Assembly (NCBI RefSeq): GCF_018294505.1
Contig: NC_057811.1
Coordinates: 30,004,893-30,068,892, forward strand
Origin: Triticum aestivum
Taxonomy: Eukaryota > Streptophyta > Magnoliopsida > Poales > Poaceae
Length of the DNA: 64,000 nucleotides
Direction of reading: 5' to 3'
Shown here: positions 8,434 to 20,580 of the stretch, piece after piece
How the letters are laid out: each line of letters begins with the position of its first letter
How positions within the stretch are numbered: position 1 is the first letter of the stretch
Position numbers and translations under genes: made by a program
Notes under the pieces: model-generated
What the model was told of the DNA's origin: nothing
The model's input: the letters and a program-made list of their open reading frames with translations, nothing else
The model's database searches: none

Positions 8434-11400
8434 TTTGAAGCCTTTTGCAACGAGCCTAGCCTTATAGCGATCAATGGTTCCATCAGATCTCCTCTTAATT
8501 CTGAAAACCCACTTGCAATCAATTAAATTTTTATCTTGCTGTGGAAACCAGGTGCCATGTTTTGTTTTTCTTTAGTGCCATGTACTCCTCATTCATTGCC
8601 TTCTTCCACTTATCATCACAAAGTGCTGCATCAAGGGTTTTGGGCTCATCTGGTTCTCCTGTGGAACAGACCAAACCATACTTAGTTATATGTTTGTAAT
8701 TTACGGGTTGAGTTACCCCTTGTTGCAGCCGTGTACGTCGCGATGGTGGAGCAGCAGAATCCGTAGCCGCAGAGGATCCAGGGAGCTGCACAGGATCATC
8801 AGCTGCAGCTGCAACTGATCCCGAGGAGGATCCTGTCGCGGCAGCAGTTTTGGCGCCCACAGGGTTGGCCGGATCTTCTGTGGCCAACGGCTGAAGCGCC
8901 GCGTCCACGGTTGGTGCAGAGAATCCCGAGCCCCGCGCCTCTGCACGCGCGTCGGTCGGCCAACCGCTCGTGGGGGGATCCGCTAGGTCCACGTCCTCCC
9001 TGGCGCGTGCCGAGTCCCGCCACTTTTACGTGACCGGTTGGGCACCGTACCGTGCGCCACTCGGAGGAGCCCGTGTGTCAGGCGCAGAGACGTCGCGGCG
9101 TGCCCGCGCAGAAGCGCGTGTGCGTGCGCCTGCGCCTGTCGCCTCTGCGATGGCTGATCCCGAGGGGGATCCAACCTCCTGCGCCGTTAGCGATCCCGAG
9201 GCGGAACCGATCGCCTGCGTCGCTGCCGATCCCGAGGCGGATCCGATCGCCTGCGTCGCTGCCGATCCCGAGGTGGATCTGTCTCCTGCCACGGGACACA
9301 TGGGATATAGCCCAAATTTTGCACTGTTTGCTTCGTTTTCTTCGTAGTTTTCTACTGTTTCATCGACACAAGACTCATGCATGCCATTAGATGAGTTAGT
9401 CAATAAATGATCATCAACATTTGGTCCCCCTTGATCAAAGCTAGTGAGATGAGGTGGCAAGAGATGAATTTCTTCTCGAAGAAGTGCGCCGGCATTAGGG
9501 TGAAGATCAGCGAAAGGAAATTTAGTTTCATCAAAGAATACATCACGGGATATGTAAACACATCCCGTGGAGACATCCAGGCACTTGACCCCCTTATGCT
9601 GAGCACTATAGCCAAGGAACACGCACTGTTTTGATTGGAACATTAGTTTTCTATTATTGTAGGGATGTAGGTTTGGCCAACATGCACACCCAAAGACACG
9701 AAGAGACTTATAGTCTGGTTTGGTGTGAAGAAGCCTTTCTACCGGAGTTTCATGATTAATGACACGACTAGGTAGCATGTTTATGGTATGAACGGCAATG
9801 AGAAACGCTTCATCCCAAAATTTAAGAGGCATGGAGGCGCCTGCCAAAAGAGCAAGGCCAACTTCAACAATGTGCCGATGCTTTCGTTTAGCTGACCCAT
9901 TTTGCTGGTGAGCATGAGGGCATGACACGTGGTGTGAGATACCAAGTGTCTGGAAGAAGGAGTTCAACTTTTCGTACTCCCCTCCCCAGTCGGATTGGAC
10001 AGCAATGATTTTGCTGTCAAACTTTCGTTCAACGAGAGCTTGAAAGTTTTTGAAAACTTGAAACACATCAGATCGTTTCTTTAAGAGATATATCCAAGAG
10101 AATTTACTATAGTCATCGATAAAGCTGACATAATAGTTGTGTCTACCAACAGAAGTGGGAGCAGGGCCCCAAACATCAGAAAAAATCAACTGTAATGGTT
10201 TGGTAGAAATACTGGTAGAAATTGGGTAAGGCAACTGATGACTTTTAGCTCTCTGACATGAATCACAAATTGTTTCATTATGACGCTCACCAACAAACGG
10301 GAGCTTATTTTTCCTAAGCAACCTTGCAACTAAAGAAAAAGAAGCATGTCCTAAACGATCATGCCAACGTGTGGATGAAAGCTTGATGGCACAACAAGCT
10401 TGTTTATTTTGTCTTCGAAACTCCGGAATCAACGGATAGAGGCCGCCAACGCATCTACCTCGATAGAGAATTGTCCTCGTTGCCTGATCCTTGATAAAAA
10501 AGAAGTAAGGGTGAAATTCGAGAAAGACATGATTGTCAAGGGCAATTCTATGGACAGAAAGAAGACTTCTGTTGGCACTAGAAACATGCAAAAAAAATCT
10601 AAGATGAATGTTGCGATTAGGGGTACGAAATATTGAGTGACCACCGCTGGCAGTGTGGATTTGATCCTTGCCGCGGTATTTCTCCTTCATGGTAACTTTC
10701 TCGAGCTCGTTGGTGATGTGGTTGGTGGCTCCGCTGTCGACATACCAATTCGTGTCGACGCCATAGGAGCCATCGGCCGCCGCAGCGACTTTCTCCTCAT
10801 CTTGCGAGTTGTAGTCGTCCTCCTCATACCTATACCAGCAGTCCTTTGCTGTGTGCCCGGGCTTGCCGCAGATCTGGCACCGGGGAGCGTCCGGGCGGTT
10901 TCTGCCGCCGCCACCAGCGCCGCGTCCATGGCGACCTCGGCCACCAGATTGGGGTGGTGTGGCGATACGGTTGCTGCCGCCAGACCTGCCCTTGTTGCGA
11001 GATGAGCCACGCGATCGGGAGCCGCCGCCCCGCCCGCGAGTGGCCATGTTGGCAGAAGATTTGAAGCCATGGCCGCCAGATCCTTGGAAGTGAGCCATGC
11101 GCTGATCAAAGTTGGATAGCATGGCAAAGAGCTCATCAAGGGTTACCTCGGTGACGCGAGCGTCGAGGGCAGAGACCAGGGGCTGATAGTCGGCGTCGAG
11201 CCCGTGGATGATGTAGGACGCGAGTTTGTCGTCGGGGATCGCCTTGCCCGCGGCGGCTAGCTCGTCGGCATTGCCGCGCATGGCAGCGAAGTAGGAGGCG
11301 ACGGAGAGGTTGCCCTTCTGCGCGTTGATGAGGGAGGTTCGGATGTTGTTGATGCGGCTGGCTGACTGTGAGGAGAACATGCCGGCGAGCATCGTCCAGA

Positions 11401-11719
11401 GCGCGCCCGCGGTGGTGACCGTGGTCACCGTGAGCAGCACCTCGCACGTCAGATTGTTCAGCAGGTATCCAAGAACCTGCTGATCCTCCCTGGCCCAGGT
11501 TGGGTGGAGAGGGTTGGGCGATGAAGTCTCCTTGCTGTCCTTGGTGGTGACGAGGAGTCTCGCCGGCTCCGGCTGAGTGCCGTCGACATAGCCGAAGACA
11601 CCGGCGCCACGCAGCTGGGGAATGACTTGCGTGCGCCATAGCACATAGTTTGTGCGCGTCAGCTTCTCGGTAACCTGGCCACTGAGGCTGGTTTGGGAGG
11701 CGCCGGAGGAGGAAGACAT
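8434..11719 (-). pseudogene. Copia gag-pol polyprotein, truncated
   Basis: The first 897 codons (11719-9026) are open: Copia-type gag, an RG-rich stretch, the zinc knuckle CQICGKPGHTAKDC, the protease motif WYVDSGATNHIT, the HHCC integrase zinc region (RLGHAS...CDSCQRAKSH) and an integrase core with FSDVWGP and QSDWGGEY. At the expected catalytic Glu (usual AERKHR) the sequence reads SAKRKHR, so Glu appears replaced by Lys. The frame stops at 9026, continues in another frame at 8992-8531 with the RT start (KWKKAMNEEYMALKKNKTW), shifts again near 8545, and ends at about YKARLVAKGFK where the CACTA lies. It is inactive. Confidence 0.88.
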
Positions 11720-11766
11720 GGCTAGGGCTAGATGGAGTTCGTATGGAGCTTAGATGGGAAAATGAT

Positions 11767-11780
11767 GGCTCTGACTACCA
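11767..11780 (-). promoter_or_regulatory. Copia primer binding site (initiator tRNA-Met type)
   Basis: The minus strand reads TGGTAGTCAGAGCC directly after the LTR. This is the usual TGGTATCAGAGCC with one inserted base. Confidence 0.75.
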
Positions 11781-11997
11781 TGTGCGATAGTTGGAAACGT
11801 CTTAGCCTGTTGAGGCCGATGGGTTCGTGTTATATAGAGTTGGGGCGCACCTTCCAACCATAGCGCATACATTGTTGAGATTACATAAGAGAGAGATATA
11901 TTCAAGGAAGAGATAGAACTTGGAGAGAAAGGAAAATAATCTATCTCTACCTATCCTAACTACCTTATGCGCCCGGTGCACCATAGCATGTTTAACA
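11781..11997 (-). repeat. Copia 5' LTR, 217 bp
   Basis: On the minus strand it starts TGTTAAACATGC and ends CTATCGCACA, giving TG..CA borders. It abuts the PBS and is short for a Copia LTR. Confidence 0.75.
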
Positions 11998-12167
11998 GGA
12001 TGTACGTACTGGAGGGCTTTGTATTGAATTGGATTGGAATATCAATTCAACGAGGAAACTAAAATGGGCACGAATCACCTGTTTAGTGGTTTTCTATGGT
12101 TTGTGCCTGCTTCCGTCTGTGCATTGCGCGACCCGTGTGCCCCCCATTGGCTTTCTTCTTTTGTGGA
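11998..12167. other. Unassigned sequence between Copia LTR and LRR remnant
   Basis: No feature is recognised. It is not obviously homologous to copy 2 until 12168. Confidence 0.4.
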
Positions 12168-12773
12168 AGTGGGAGGAGCAAGTGCAAGCTTTTCCTGCCA
12201 TGACTGAGATTATTCTGTTTGAATGTAATTTGAGGCGCCTTACTTCTGGCCTTGCTTCCCAGGCAAGGGCTTTGAAGGTATTATCTCTCTAGAGAGCATT
12301 TCTCCCCTGATCGAGCTGCATTGAAGAAAAAATATTTGTTGTGATTTGTGCTGTGATTGAAAACTTCCACTCGGACAGAATCACTAATCTCCTCACACTG
12401 CAGAAGCTTACCATCACCCGCTGCCCAAAGTTGAAGGTGCTGGCGGGTGTTCCTGCACTAGGGACTCATGCTCGAGGATGACGATATGTTAACACTCCCA
12501 GAATACATGGGAAGTATAAACCCAAGGCGTTTCATGGCGCGCTGCTTGCTTCCATGGCCGTGGCACAATCTGGCCCTGAGTGGGACACGTTCATCCATGT
12601 CAAGGCATATGCACATGAAGGAGATAATTCAAGAAAATGGTATGCATTGTACACAACTAATCCTTGCAACTTGGAGACAAATGTCAGCAGCGCTGCTTTC
12701 ATGCATAGAGGTAAATTGGCATTGCTCACTCATCTTAATTTCTTTGTTTGCTATGTTTATTTGATTTATTATC

Positions 12774-13985
12774 TTTTTTTTAGAAATGGAGGAGGACCTC
12801 TGGCCTCTGCATCTGGACGATGCATGCAGCCACTTTATTAATTATTCACATAAGACCTTACAAAGTCATACAACACTAAGACTAAAGCCACCGTTTAGGC
12901 AATATCTGCCGCTACTCCTATCCAGTTGATGTAGAGATGCTGATAGTCTGGGCCTAATACCAAACAGACCTCGCAACCAAACCTAACATCTATGACCTGA
13001 GGTCCCAACCAGGACGCCTGCCGGGTATGGGGACCCACCAGTCCGGCGCACTCTTCAACCCGGACGCCTGCCGGGTATGAGGCCACCGCAGCCACCTGCC
13101 ACCAATCCATCTTCAGAGCTGTACTGTTGCATCTACCGTGCCAGGTCTCTCTGCCATCGACGCCAGACAGCGTCGTCCTCCTGCGCGAGTCCATCCTCGC
13201 ACATCGGACGCCGAATCTGCACTGTGCCACACCGTCGAGATCCGTCGCCATCAATGTGTAGGATGAAGCACCGCTCCACCTAAGATGCGGTCCACTGGTC
13301 CCTCGAGCCCATGCACACCTCCAAGAACGACGCCCCCAAGGGGGGAATGACATAAGAACACCGTCGTCTTCCGATCAACTGATCTAGGGTTTCCCCCGGA
13401 GGTAGCAGACAGTGACCTTGAAACTCTCCTCGGCGATGCCTTCAAGAAGGGAATGTCGCAAAATAGCGCCGCCACCGCCGGCTTTGGCAGTAAGCCGAAA
13501 GCAAGTTTCCACCCGGATCTGTTTGAAGGACCTCCATCAAGCATCTCGTGCACGGATCGCCGCCATCTCTGCCGGGGACTGGACGATGGATCCAAGCCGC
13601 TGTCGCCTGACCGGCCACGGCACCGCCGCGGTGCCTCAACCGGCGCCGTCAGACCCATCATGCCCGCCTGTAGACGTCCTCCAGATATGCCGGCCCGCGG
13701 ACGAGGCCCGCGATCTGGGCCGCCGCCACAGGTGCCTAGGCCGTGGGGAGAACGCGCCTGCGCTGTCGTTGCCGTCACACTCGCCGCTGGGCGCCCGCTG
13801 CTCCTTGCCGCCGGTGCACCGCCGATCCATGAACCGCCGCCGCCGACAGGAGATCGCCACCACCGCGCGAGGGGGAGGGCCCCGCCGCCGCCGTCACTGG
13901 CCAAGCAACGCTCGCGTGGCCTCGGGCGGCGGCAGGAGGAAGGAGAGAGGAGCGGAGGCCTAGGGCCGGCACAGTAGATCGCACC
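12774..13985 (-). mobile_element. LINE-derived insertion in the copy 1 intron
   Basis: The minus-strand 3' end is AATAAAGTGGCTGCATGCAT followed by the tail at the T-run 12774-12781. The distal end is GC-rich, as in the other short LINE derivatives here. No reverse transcriptase is recognised, so it is internally deleted or non-autonomous. GCTATGTT precedes the tail and recurs near 13992, perhaps part of an eroded target duplication. Copy 2 lacks this insertion. Confidence 0.6.
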
Positions 13986-14085
13986 CCGTGTCGCTATGTT
14001 GGAGTTTGAATATATTCCCTTTATTCTCATTCTCTTGAATGCATCCTTTCAGACTAGATCAACAAAAACATTGTAGTAATGTCTA

Positions 14086-14145
14086 CTTCCTCCGATCGAA
14101 AATAAGTGCCGTGATTTCACGACACTTGTTTTGGATCGAAGGGAG
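14086..14145. mobile_element. Stowaway-type MITE, 60 bp
   Basis: A palindromic element running from CTTCCTCCGATCGAAAATAA to GATCGAAGGGAG, flanked by TA on both sides (14084-14085, 14146-14147). It lies in the copy 1 intron and is absent from copy 2. Confidence 0.8.
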
Positions 14146-14448
14146 TACCTTTTTCTGTAAGAAAACAGATGACTGGCTTCTAATCATTTTGTAATGGTTA
14201 TTATTGATGAATGCTATTTTCCGATTTGGCTGCACTCCCTCACATTGCTAAATATATGTTCCATATTAGCACTGCCACAGCAGAGCTCTTGCCTTGAAAG
14301 TTCTCGAGGGTATAATTAATTCACTCTTTTCTTCTCATGCAGAAACCTTGTTTTCTTTGGAGGATGCGCAGACATTTGAGTCTGTCTTCAAAATGACAAG
14401 AACAACCTTTAGGTACATCTGCAGCTTGGTGAGTCCGGAATTGAATTA

Positions 14449-14539
14449 CCCCCTCTGATCCATATCACTTGTCACTCAAACGGATGTATCTGGGCTAGAT
14501 ACATCCGTTTGAGCGACAAGTAACATGATCGGAGGGAGA
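14449..14539. mobile_element. Stowaway-type MITE, 91 bp
   Basis: Nearly perfect foldback (CAAACGGATGTATC with GATACATCCGTTTG at its centre) with CCCTC/GAGGG ends and TA flanks. It interrupts the transposase-like exon of copy 1. Confidence 0.8.
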
Positions 14540-14999
14540 TATGAAATGCTACACCTTTGTTGACGGGAGGGAGCTGTCTTTACAAGATCTAGTAGCCATT
14601 GTTAAGGTTGTACTCTAGTGAGCCACCGGAGATGATAGGATTGACTGTTAGTGTGAACAAGTCAATTGTCTTGTTGGTAACTGAGAGCTTTGTTGCTGTG
14701 ATGTGCAATCGAGCAAAGCAGCACTTGCTTTGGCCAGATTTAACTAAAATGGATAAGATCAAATCCATGTTTGAATAGATCCACAATATGAATAACTATT
14801 GTGGTGTTATATGTACAACTTGCATCTCATTTGGACCAAACCGCGACAGTGAGAATAATTGCAGTGTTATAATGCAAGTCATCATTGATCCAGAGATGAG
14901 GTTCACAAACATTTGGTTGGCATCAACAGGTAGCATGCACCTCTTGAGCATTTCGCACGACTCTTCACGCTTCAATGAGTGCCAGAAGGGTGATTTGCT

Positions 15000-15014
15000 T
15001 CTTTTTTTGCGAAA
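15000..15014. mobile_element. 15-bp insertion with 16-bp direct duplication
   Basis: AGAAGGGTGATTTGCT occurs at 14984-14999 and 15015-15030, flanking TCTTTTTTTGCGAAA. This is the structure of an extremely truncated retroposon, or of templated repair. It breaks the copy 1 frame. Confidence 0.55.
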
Positions 15015-15629
15015 AGAAGGGTGATTTGCTGAATGGCAGCAAGCTGAAGATAGCATTAGATGGATCAGAAGTCGGGGAACACATTATTGGTGATGTAGAA
15101 TACCCTCTTCTCCCCTGGCTACTCACGCCTTACAGGGAAGAAGAGCTCTCTGACTCCAAGGTGGAGTTCAATAGGAGACACTCCGCAGCCACAACATGCA
15201 CGCTGAATAATGTACTGGCAAGGTTCAAAGTTCAAACACATGGAAGTACCTGCAAGAGGAGACATGGTGGCCGGTCAATCCGGACACTCTGGGTAACATA
15301 ATCTCTGGCTGCTGGATATTGCATAACATAGTCATAGATACGGAGAATGATGCAGCCATGCCAAGCTCTGACGCTGAGGATTGGAGTTACCATCAGCAAG
15401 TGCGTCAATTAGCAAATGAGTACGCTGTCATGCTGACGCAATTTTTCTTGGCCAAAACGTCATCCGAATTGGGAGGTGAATAACTCCTCGTACATTTCAA
15501 TTTGTTCATCTAGTTACTCTGTCCACTAATTTCTCATATTTATTCCTCCTGTTGTTTCCATCCTTCATCTGTTTAGTAGATGCAGAGGAGGACCATGAGG
15601 TAGCTGCATCAGGCTTTGGGGATCATTAA

Positions 15630-16340
15630 CTGAAAAAACTTCTTTCTGCCAGCTTCATTCTAGGTACACTGCAGTCTGTGCTTAAAAGTCTTATTATCCC
15701 TTCCATTACAGCAATATATAAGTTCCCTTCTTCCTGGTTTGTTTTCTCCGATATGGCTCTTGATATCAGTGATAAGGTGATAAATTCCCTTGGGTTATAT
15801 TATTAATTACATAACTACGAAAGAAAATTAACTGATACACCTATGAGCAATGTATTTCCCTCTCTGTACCTATAAGCTGCGACTCTTATGTATGTCCCTT
15901 TCCGTATTGACAATTGCTTTAATGATGATTCATTCGATAGCATGGGTGATGTGGACAAAAAAATATTAGCAGCTATGCAATCGACAGAGATGAAAAATAC
16001 TGATACAAATAAAACCTTGATTTGATCAGGTGGAAGGGAAGCCGACATCCTGCTGGTTGGAGCCTTTGAATGCATGAAAGAGCAGGCATCGCAATGGAGC
16101 CAAAGATTACGTCGATGCTGCAAACATGAACTGAACTCAACATTTTATAATTCTGGACATCTATCTGTTTGGCAAAGACGAGTTCTGTTAAGTAGTCTGA
16201 ACTTTGTGTATCGGCGACAAGCTTTAAAACGGCGATGTAGCCTAAACTGTGGAATTTACAAACACATTAATTGGTGGGCTATCTTTAGTTCTGGCCACCA
16301 GCAGGTCGCCATGATCCCTCAACCAGCGGGTTGCGGTCCG
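15630..16340 (+). other. Downstream region of copy 1, homologous to 35677-36200
   Basis: No gene is seen. Blocks such as CATCCTGCTGGTTGGAGC and CAATGGAGCCAAAGATTAC align with copy 2 (36080-36150). The duplicated segment therefore extends past the stop codon into the 3'UTR or flank. Confidence 0.6.
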
Positions 16341-16344
16341 CAGA

Positions 16345-16381
16345 AGCTATATCTCGCTTACAGCGAGAGCGAGATATAGCT
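16345..16381. repeat. 14-bp perfect inverted repeat
   Basis: AGCTATATCTCGCT (16345-16358) and its complement (16368-16381) are separated by 9 bp. It lies at the start of an AT-rich repeat tract. Confidence 0.7.
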
Positions 16382-16399
16382 CTCGTCTCGCTGAAGGGT

Positions 16400-17780
16400 T
16401 TTCCTCCCTTGTTTCTAGGACGGCTCATTTCTTGTTTTTTTCGTTCGCTCTTTCTGGTTTGCTTGATCCGTCGCGTGTTGTTCTCTGGTTGACATCCAGT
16501 TTTCTTCCATTATTATTTTCTTTCTGTTTTTCTAGTTCTCTTTGTTTCTCAAGGCATTTCTCAATTTTTTTTGTCTGTTTATTCTTTTGCCTTTTAAATT
16601 GTTTTCTCCGTTTCTTTCTTGTTTTTCACTGGAATTTTGTCTTTTCCTACTTCTTTCCACCATTTCTTTGGTGCATTTTTTCCCATCTCAGTTTTCATTG
16701 ATTTTATTTAGTTTCATTCTTTTTTTCTTTGGTTTTCCTTTGCTTCTTTTTCCATTTTCATTGCTTTCATTCATTTCTCTTTGTTTTTTTTGTTGGTTTT
16801 AATTGGTTACTATTTTATTCAAACATGTCTATTTTTGTCAGTCCAAAATTTACATGTGAAACGTTTTGTTGCTACACACTAAACATTTTTTAATACACGA
16901 AGTACATTTGTTCTTACTCGTTTTGAAAAAAAAAATTGAATATATGGTCAACATTTTTTAAAATACGCTTGAAGATTTTCTTAGTAACGATAAACATACT
17001 TTCATAGACAATGTACATTATTCAAATACATAATTTTTTTCAGATATATGATCTGATGTCTACTTTTTTTCATACAGATTGTACATTGTTCTTATACACA
17101 AGAAACATTTCTCTTATACGCGTTACAAAATTTCAAGTACTATCTCACAATATAATATCGCTTTTCAAACTAACATATATCATCATGTTTCTTACACATT
17201 TATATTTTTTGATTTCTACTTTTTTATATAGATTGTAAACTTTTTGCATACACAATTTTTTTCTTATACATGTTTAACATTTTTCAAGTACATGTTTGAC
17301 ATTTTTTTATCCATGTTTAAATTTTTTTTCAATACATGATCAATATTATTTTCATACATATTCATATTTTTTGTAAATATTTGTCATATACATGAGAAAT
17401 ATTTTTTTATACACTTTCAACATTTTTAAAATTCTTGATTGACATTTTTCAAATACTTGATTAACATTTTAAATATAAGGATCGAGTCTTTTCATACAAA
17501 TTGTATATTTTTGTCATACATTTTTAGTATACTTCAGAAACTTTTTTCAGTACATATTTGATATTTTGTAAATTCTTGATTAACAATTTTTAAATATTTT
17601 ATGTAAAGTATTTTTAGGTATTATACTAGTAAATTTGTATGTGCAATGTATTTTGATAGTTGGTAGAAAATTAATTGCACTTTGATATTAGACAGAAAAT
17701 TAATTGAACGTTAATATTAGGTAGGACATGAATTATACGCAAGTACATGGATATTATATATTTGACTAGCAAAGAGGCCC
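16400..17780. repeat. AT-rich degenerate repeat tract
   Basis: No gene. First a T-rich block (16430-16810), then degenerate repeats of CATTTTTCAAATACTTGATT and ATACATGTTTAACATTTTTC. It ends near 17765 with CTAGCAAAGAGGCCCATGCG, which resembles a common grass transposon terminus. The element class is not assigned. Confidence 0.45.
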
Positions 17781-18303
17781 ATGCGTTGCAATGGAAAAAA
17801 GTCACATGTCTCTGGACACCTAGGCCTGATATTTATGCATGCAGGTGCTTACCCATGGCTCTGTTGGTTCACATTTGGCCTCCCATGTCTGTATAATTCT
17901 AGAAGGGCAATGTATATGCTTGCAGCCAAATTGATATACCGATTGATCAACGATGCACTTGCGAGGTTACTTCTGAAAAGCCTGCCTTGCGCTATGGACA
18001 TACGATGCTGGATATCATGGACCAGATCGACTGATTATTGATGATGTCTCTGTCTCGCACATGATTCCTATTCTGACCTACCAGTGTCGCCCATGGCAGC
18101 GTAGACAGGCTTCTTGGGGCCGGTGAGCGTGCCGATAAAATAAATAAACATGTGCTTAGAAACCGAAAAAACAATTTACCACTCAAACAATTTTTGTCGT
18201 GTGCCATACCATTCAAATAACTTTGCAAGTAGTAAAACAGTATTTAGAAATTACTCAAAAGTATCTTAAAGCCATTCTTGAAAAAAATCCATTCTCTTTG
18301 TAA
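17781..18303. other. Unassigned intergenic sequence
   Basis: No supported gene or repeat is recognised. Short open frames here show no family resemblance. Confidence 0.4.
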
Positions 18304-18321
18304 GCGGCTGCTTGTTTCTTG

Positions 18322-19884
18322 TAAGAAAAAGGGTTTCCCCCGCTTTATATTATAAAGCAACAACCACTTACAACCCAAGCATCGATACAAACACACACCA
18401 CACATACCCAAGGCGAGATACAAGGAAACCAAGCAACGAAACACACCCACAACGACAACCAAGCACCTACAAGACGTGCAAAAAAGAAACCGCTTAGCGC
18501 CGACGGAGACCACCAAGAGAAATCGTCGGNNNNNNNNNNNNNNNNNNNNNNNNNNNNNNNNNNNNNNNNNNNNNNNNNNNNNNNNNNNNNNNNNNNNNNN
18601 NNNNNNNNNNNNNNNNNNNNNNNNNNNNNNNNNNNNNNNNNNNNNNNNNNNNNNNNNNNNNNNNNNNNNNNNNNNNNNNNNNNNNNNNNNNNNNNNNNNN
18701 NNNNNNNNNNNNNNNNNNNNNNNNNNNNNNNNNNNNNNNNNNNNNNNNNNNNNNNNNNNNNNNNNNNNNNNNNNNNNNNNNNNNNNNNNNNNNNNNNNNN
18801 NNNCGTCCGATCCGAAGATCAAGTTTTCACCCGGAGCGAGACGAGGAAGAGGGAGCACCACGACGGAGCCTACAAGAAGGAACACGACATCCGCGAATGC
18901 CGCCACCGTCGGCCAGTGTGAGAACTGGACAGGTGATGAACCCCGGTGCTTCAATCCCCCTGTCACATCCCCGATCCGCCAACTACTCGCAGCCATGCCG
19001 CCCAAGCAGCCATGACTGCGTGCCCGCAACCGAGACGCGCAGTCCGCCCACGACATACGCGCAATCCGGCCACGACATACGCACCTCCCACCGCCAGGAC
19101 CGCCGTCCTGCCACCAGACCACCGCGACAGCCACCAAAAGACACAACTTTGGCCAGATCTGCGCCCCCATCCGACTCCGAAGTCACCGGCAGGCACCTTG
19201 CCACAAGAGGAACCGCAACCATAGCCGGTCCGGGGGAAGGGGGAGGTGACGGAGCAGCCCAAGGCCAAGATCGGCGACGGGGCACACGGAAGCACCGCGT
19301 CCACCAGCTAGCCTCCCCCCCCTCGAAACCATGTTCGCCCAGGCCCGGACCATCCGGAGCACACCGCCCGCCGCTGCACGCCGAAGAAGGGGAAGAGGAA
19401 CCAGATCGGCCGCCGCCGCGCCCAAGGGAAGCCAGCAGGGGGGTCTTCCCGAGCCGAGCGCCGCCGTCCCGACGCAAAGGGCCTGGCTGAACGGGGACGC
19501 CCACTGCCACCGCTGCCGCGCCGCCCCCCTCCCGCACAAGAGCCACGGAGAGAGGGCCGCCTGCGACCCGGTCGAACTCGACCCGCAGCGCCAGAGGCGA
19601 CGCCGAGGCGTTGCAGGGGTGCAGCCGCCGCCGACACCACCCACCGGCCTGCACCACCTCCTTGCCGCCTGTCACGCCGCCGCCACGCCACCGTCGCTGG
19701 CCCATGCCGGAGCGCCGCCGCGCCCGGCAACGAGCACCGCGTCCCGGCCCGAGAGATCTAGCCCGCGCCGATCCGCCTGCGCGAGGAGACAAAAGGGCCT
19801 CGCCGCCGCCGGCGACGACCGGGCTTCGCCCGCTCGCGCCCCCTGGCGGCGGCGAGGGAGGGGGAGAGGAGGAGGGGAGGGTGG
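18322..19884 (-). mobile_element. LINE-derived non-LTR retroelement with target duplication
   Basis: Minus-strand tail AAAGCGGGGGAAACCCTTTT at the left end, and a GC-rich putative 5' region at the right. It is flanked by GCGGCTGCTTGTTTCTTG (18304-18321) and GCGGCTGCTTGTTCTTG (19885-19901), a 17-18 bp target duplication. A 274-bp gap lies inside. No endonuclease or RT frame is visible, so it is non-autonomous or internally deleted. Confidence 0.78.
18530..18803. other. Assembly gap (N) inside the LINE
   Basis: A run of N. Confidence 0.99.
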
Positions 19885-19901
19885 GCGGCTGCTTGTTCTT
19901 G

Positions 19902-20580
19902 AGGCGCAGCAAACTCCATCAAGCCACGATTACGTGAGGAAGCATCATGGCGTCGTGCAATGCTTCTTCAAAAAGTAGAAAAACAAGACCATCTAGTATT
20001 AAGAAACAGAGGGACTGCATACTGCATGGTCACACACCTCAAGATCAATAACACTTGGTCCCTAAAACATCAGGAGGTCTATTGCTGAGACACAGCGACA
20101 GTTATAAAATGCATCAGTACATTGATCTTATAAATTCTGCAGCAAACTCCCATTTTTATCTTTTAAATTCCGAATCTGTAGAGAGAACAGGAGTCTCAGA
20201 CTACTCACCAAAAGCCTGGACTGGACATTCAAGGCCACACCTATGTCAAGCTTCTACCATAAAGCACTTTCTCTCCTAAGGCTGAATACAGAAAAGTCGA
20301 CATGGAAACAAATCAATTATCTCTATAGCTTTCTAGACCAAGTGGCACATTCAGAGGTCCTTCTTAGTACCGATTCCTCTAAACTTTAGTTGCCCACATT
20401 CCCGTGCCAAGCTAGAGAAAGAAGGCATCCAGGTATGGATTGTTAGTGAAAATAAAGAATACGGTGCCATCTTTCTATGAGATTCGTGCCAACTTTTTGT
20501 GTATAAAGTAAAAATAATTTACTACGCAATACGAACAGTGGAGAAAGAGATACGCATAACTGAAGCAGGGCAGTCAGATT
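19902..20580. other. Unassigned sequence
   Basis: AT-balanced sequence with no supported coding region, terminus or repeat. Confidence 0.4.

Larger units (their letters stand above)
8434..11997 (-). mobile_element. Copia LTR retrotransposon, 5' part (short LTR)
   Basis: The element reads right to left: 5' LTR 11781-11997, PBS, gag-pol from 11719, ending at 8434 inside the reverse transcriptase where the CACTA inserted. The remaining RT/RNase H and 3' LTR are not in the window. It inserted beside or into NLR copy 1. The possible right target-site base string GGATG cannot be checked without the other end. Confidence 0.88.
12168..15629 (+). pseudogene. NLR-ALP1-like gene copy 1, 3' remnant
   Basis: This is a degraded paralogue of the gene at 24291-35676. 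The LRR end (12168-12710) starts at EEQVQAFP and keeps NLRRLTSGLASQARALKVL, then has deletions, stops and frameshifts. It ends at the same splice donor (AGAG|GTAAATTGG at 12711). The transposase-like exon runs 14343-15475, with acceptor ATGCAG as in copy 2, and keeps NYCGVICTT and FNRRHSAATTC. It is interrupted by a MITE (14449-14539), a 15-bp insertion (15000-15014) and frameshifts. The last exon remnant is 15577-15629. Sequence coding for CC and NB-ARC is absent; the Copia element lies on that side. Confidence 0.85.

Noticed and set aside
12029..12292. Independent 87-codon gene
   Set aside because: Its C-terminal part is the LRR remnant of NLR copy 1; the start is unrelated sequence.
18244..19170. 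308-codon minus-strand frame spanning a gap
   Set aside because: A third of it is N, and the rest is LINE-derived sequence without recognisable domains.
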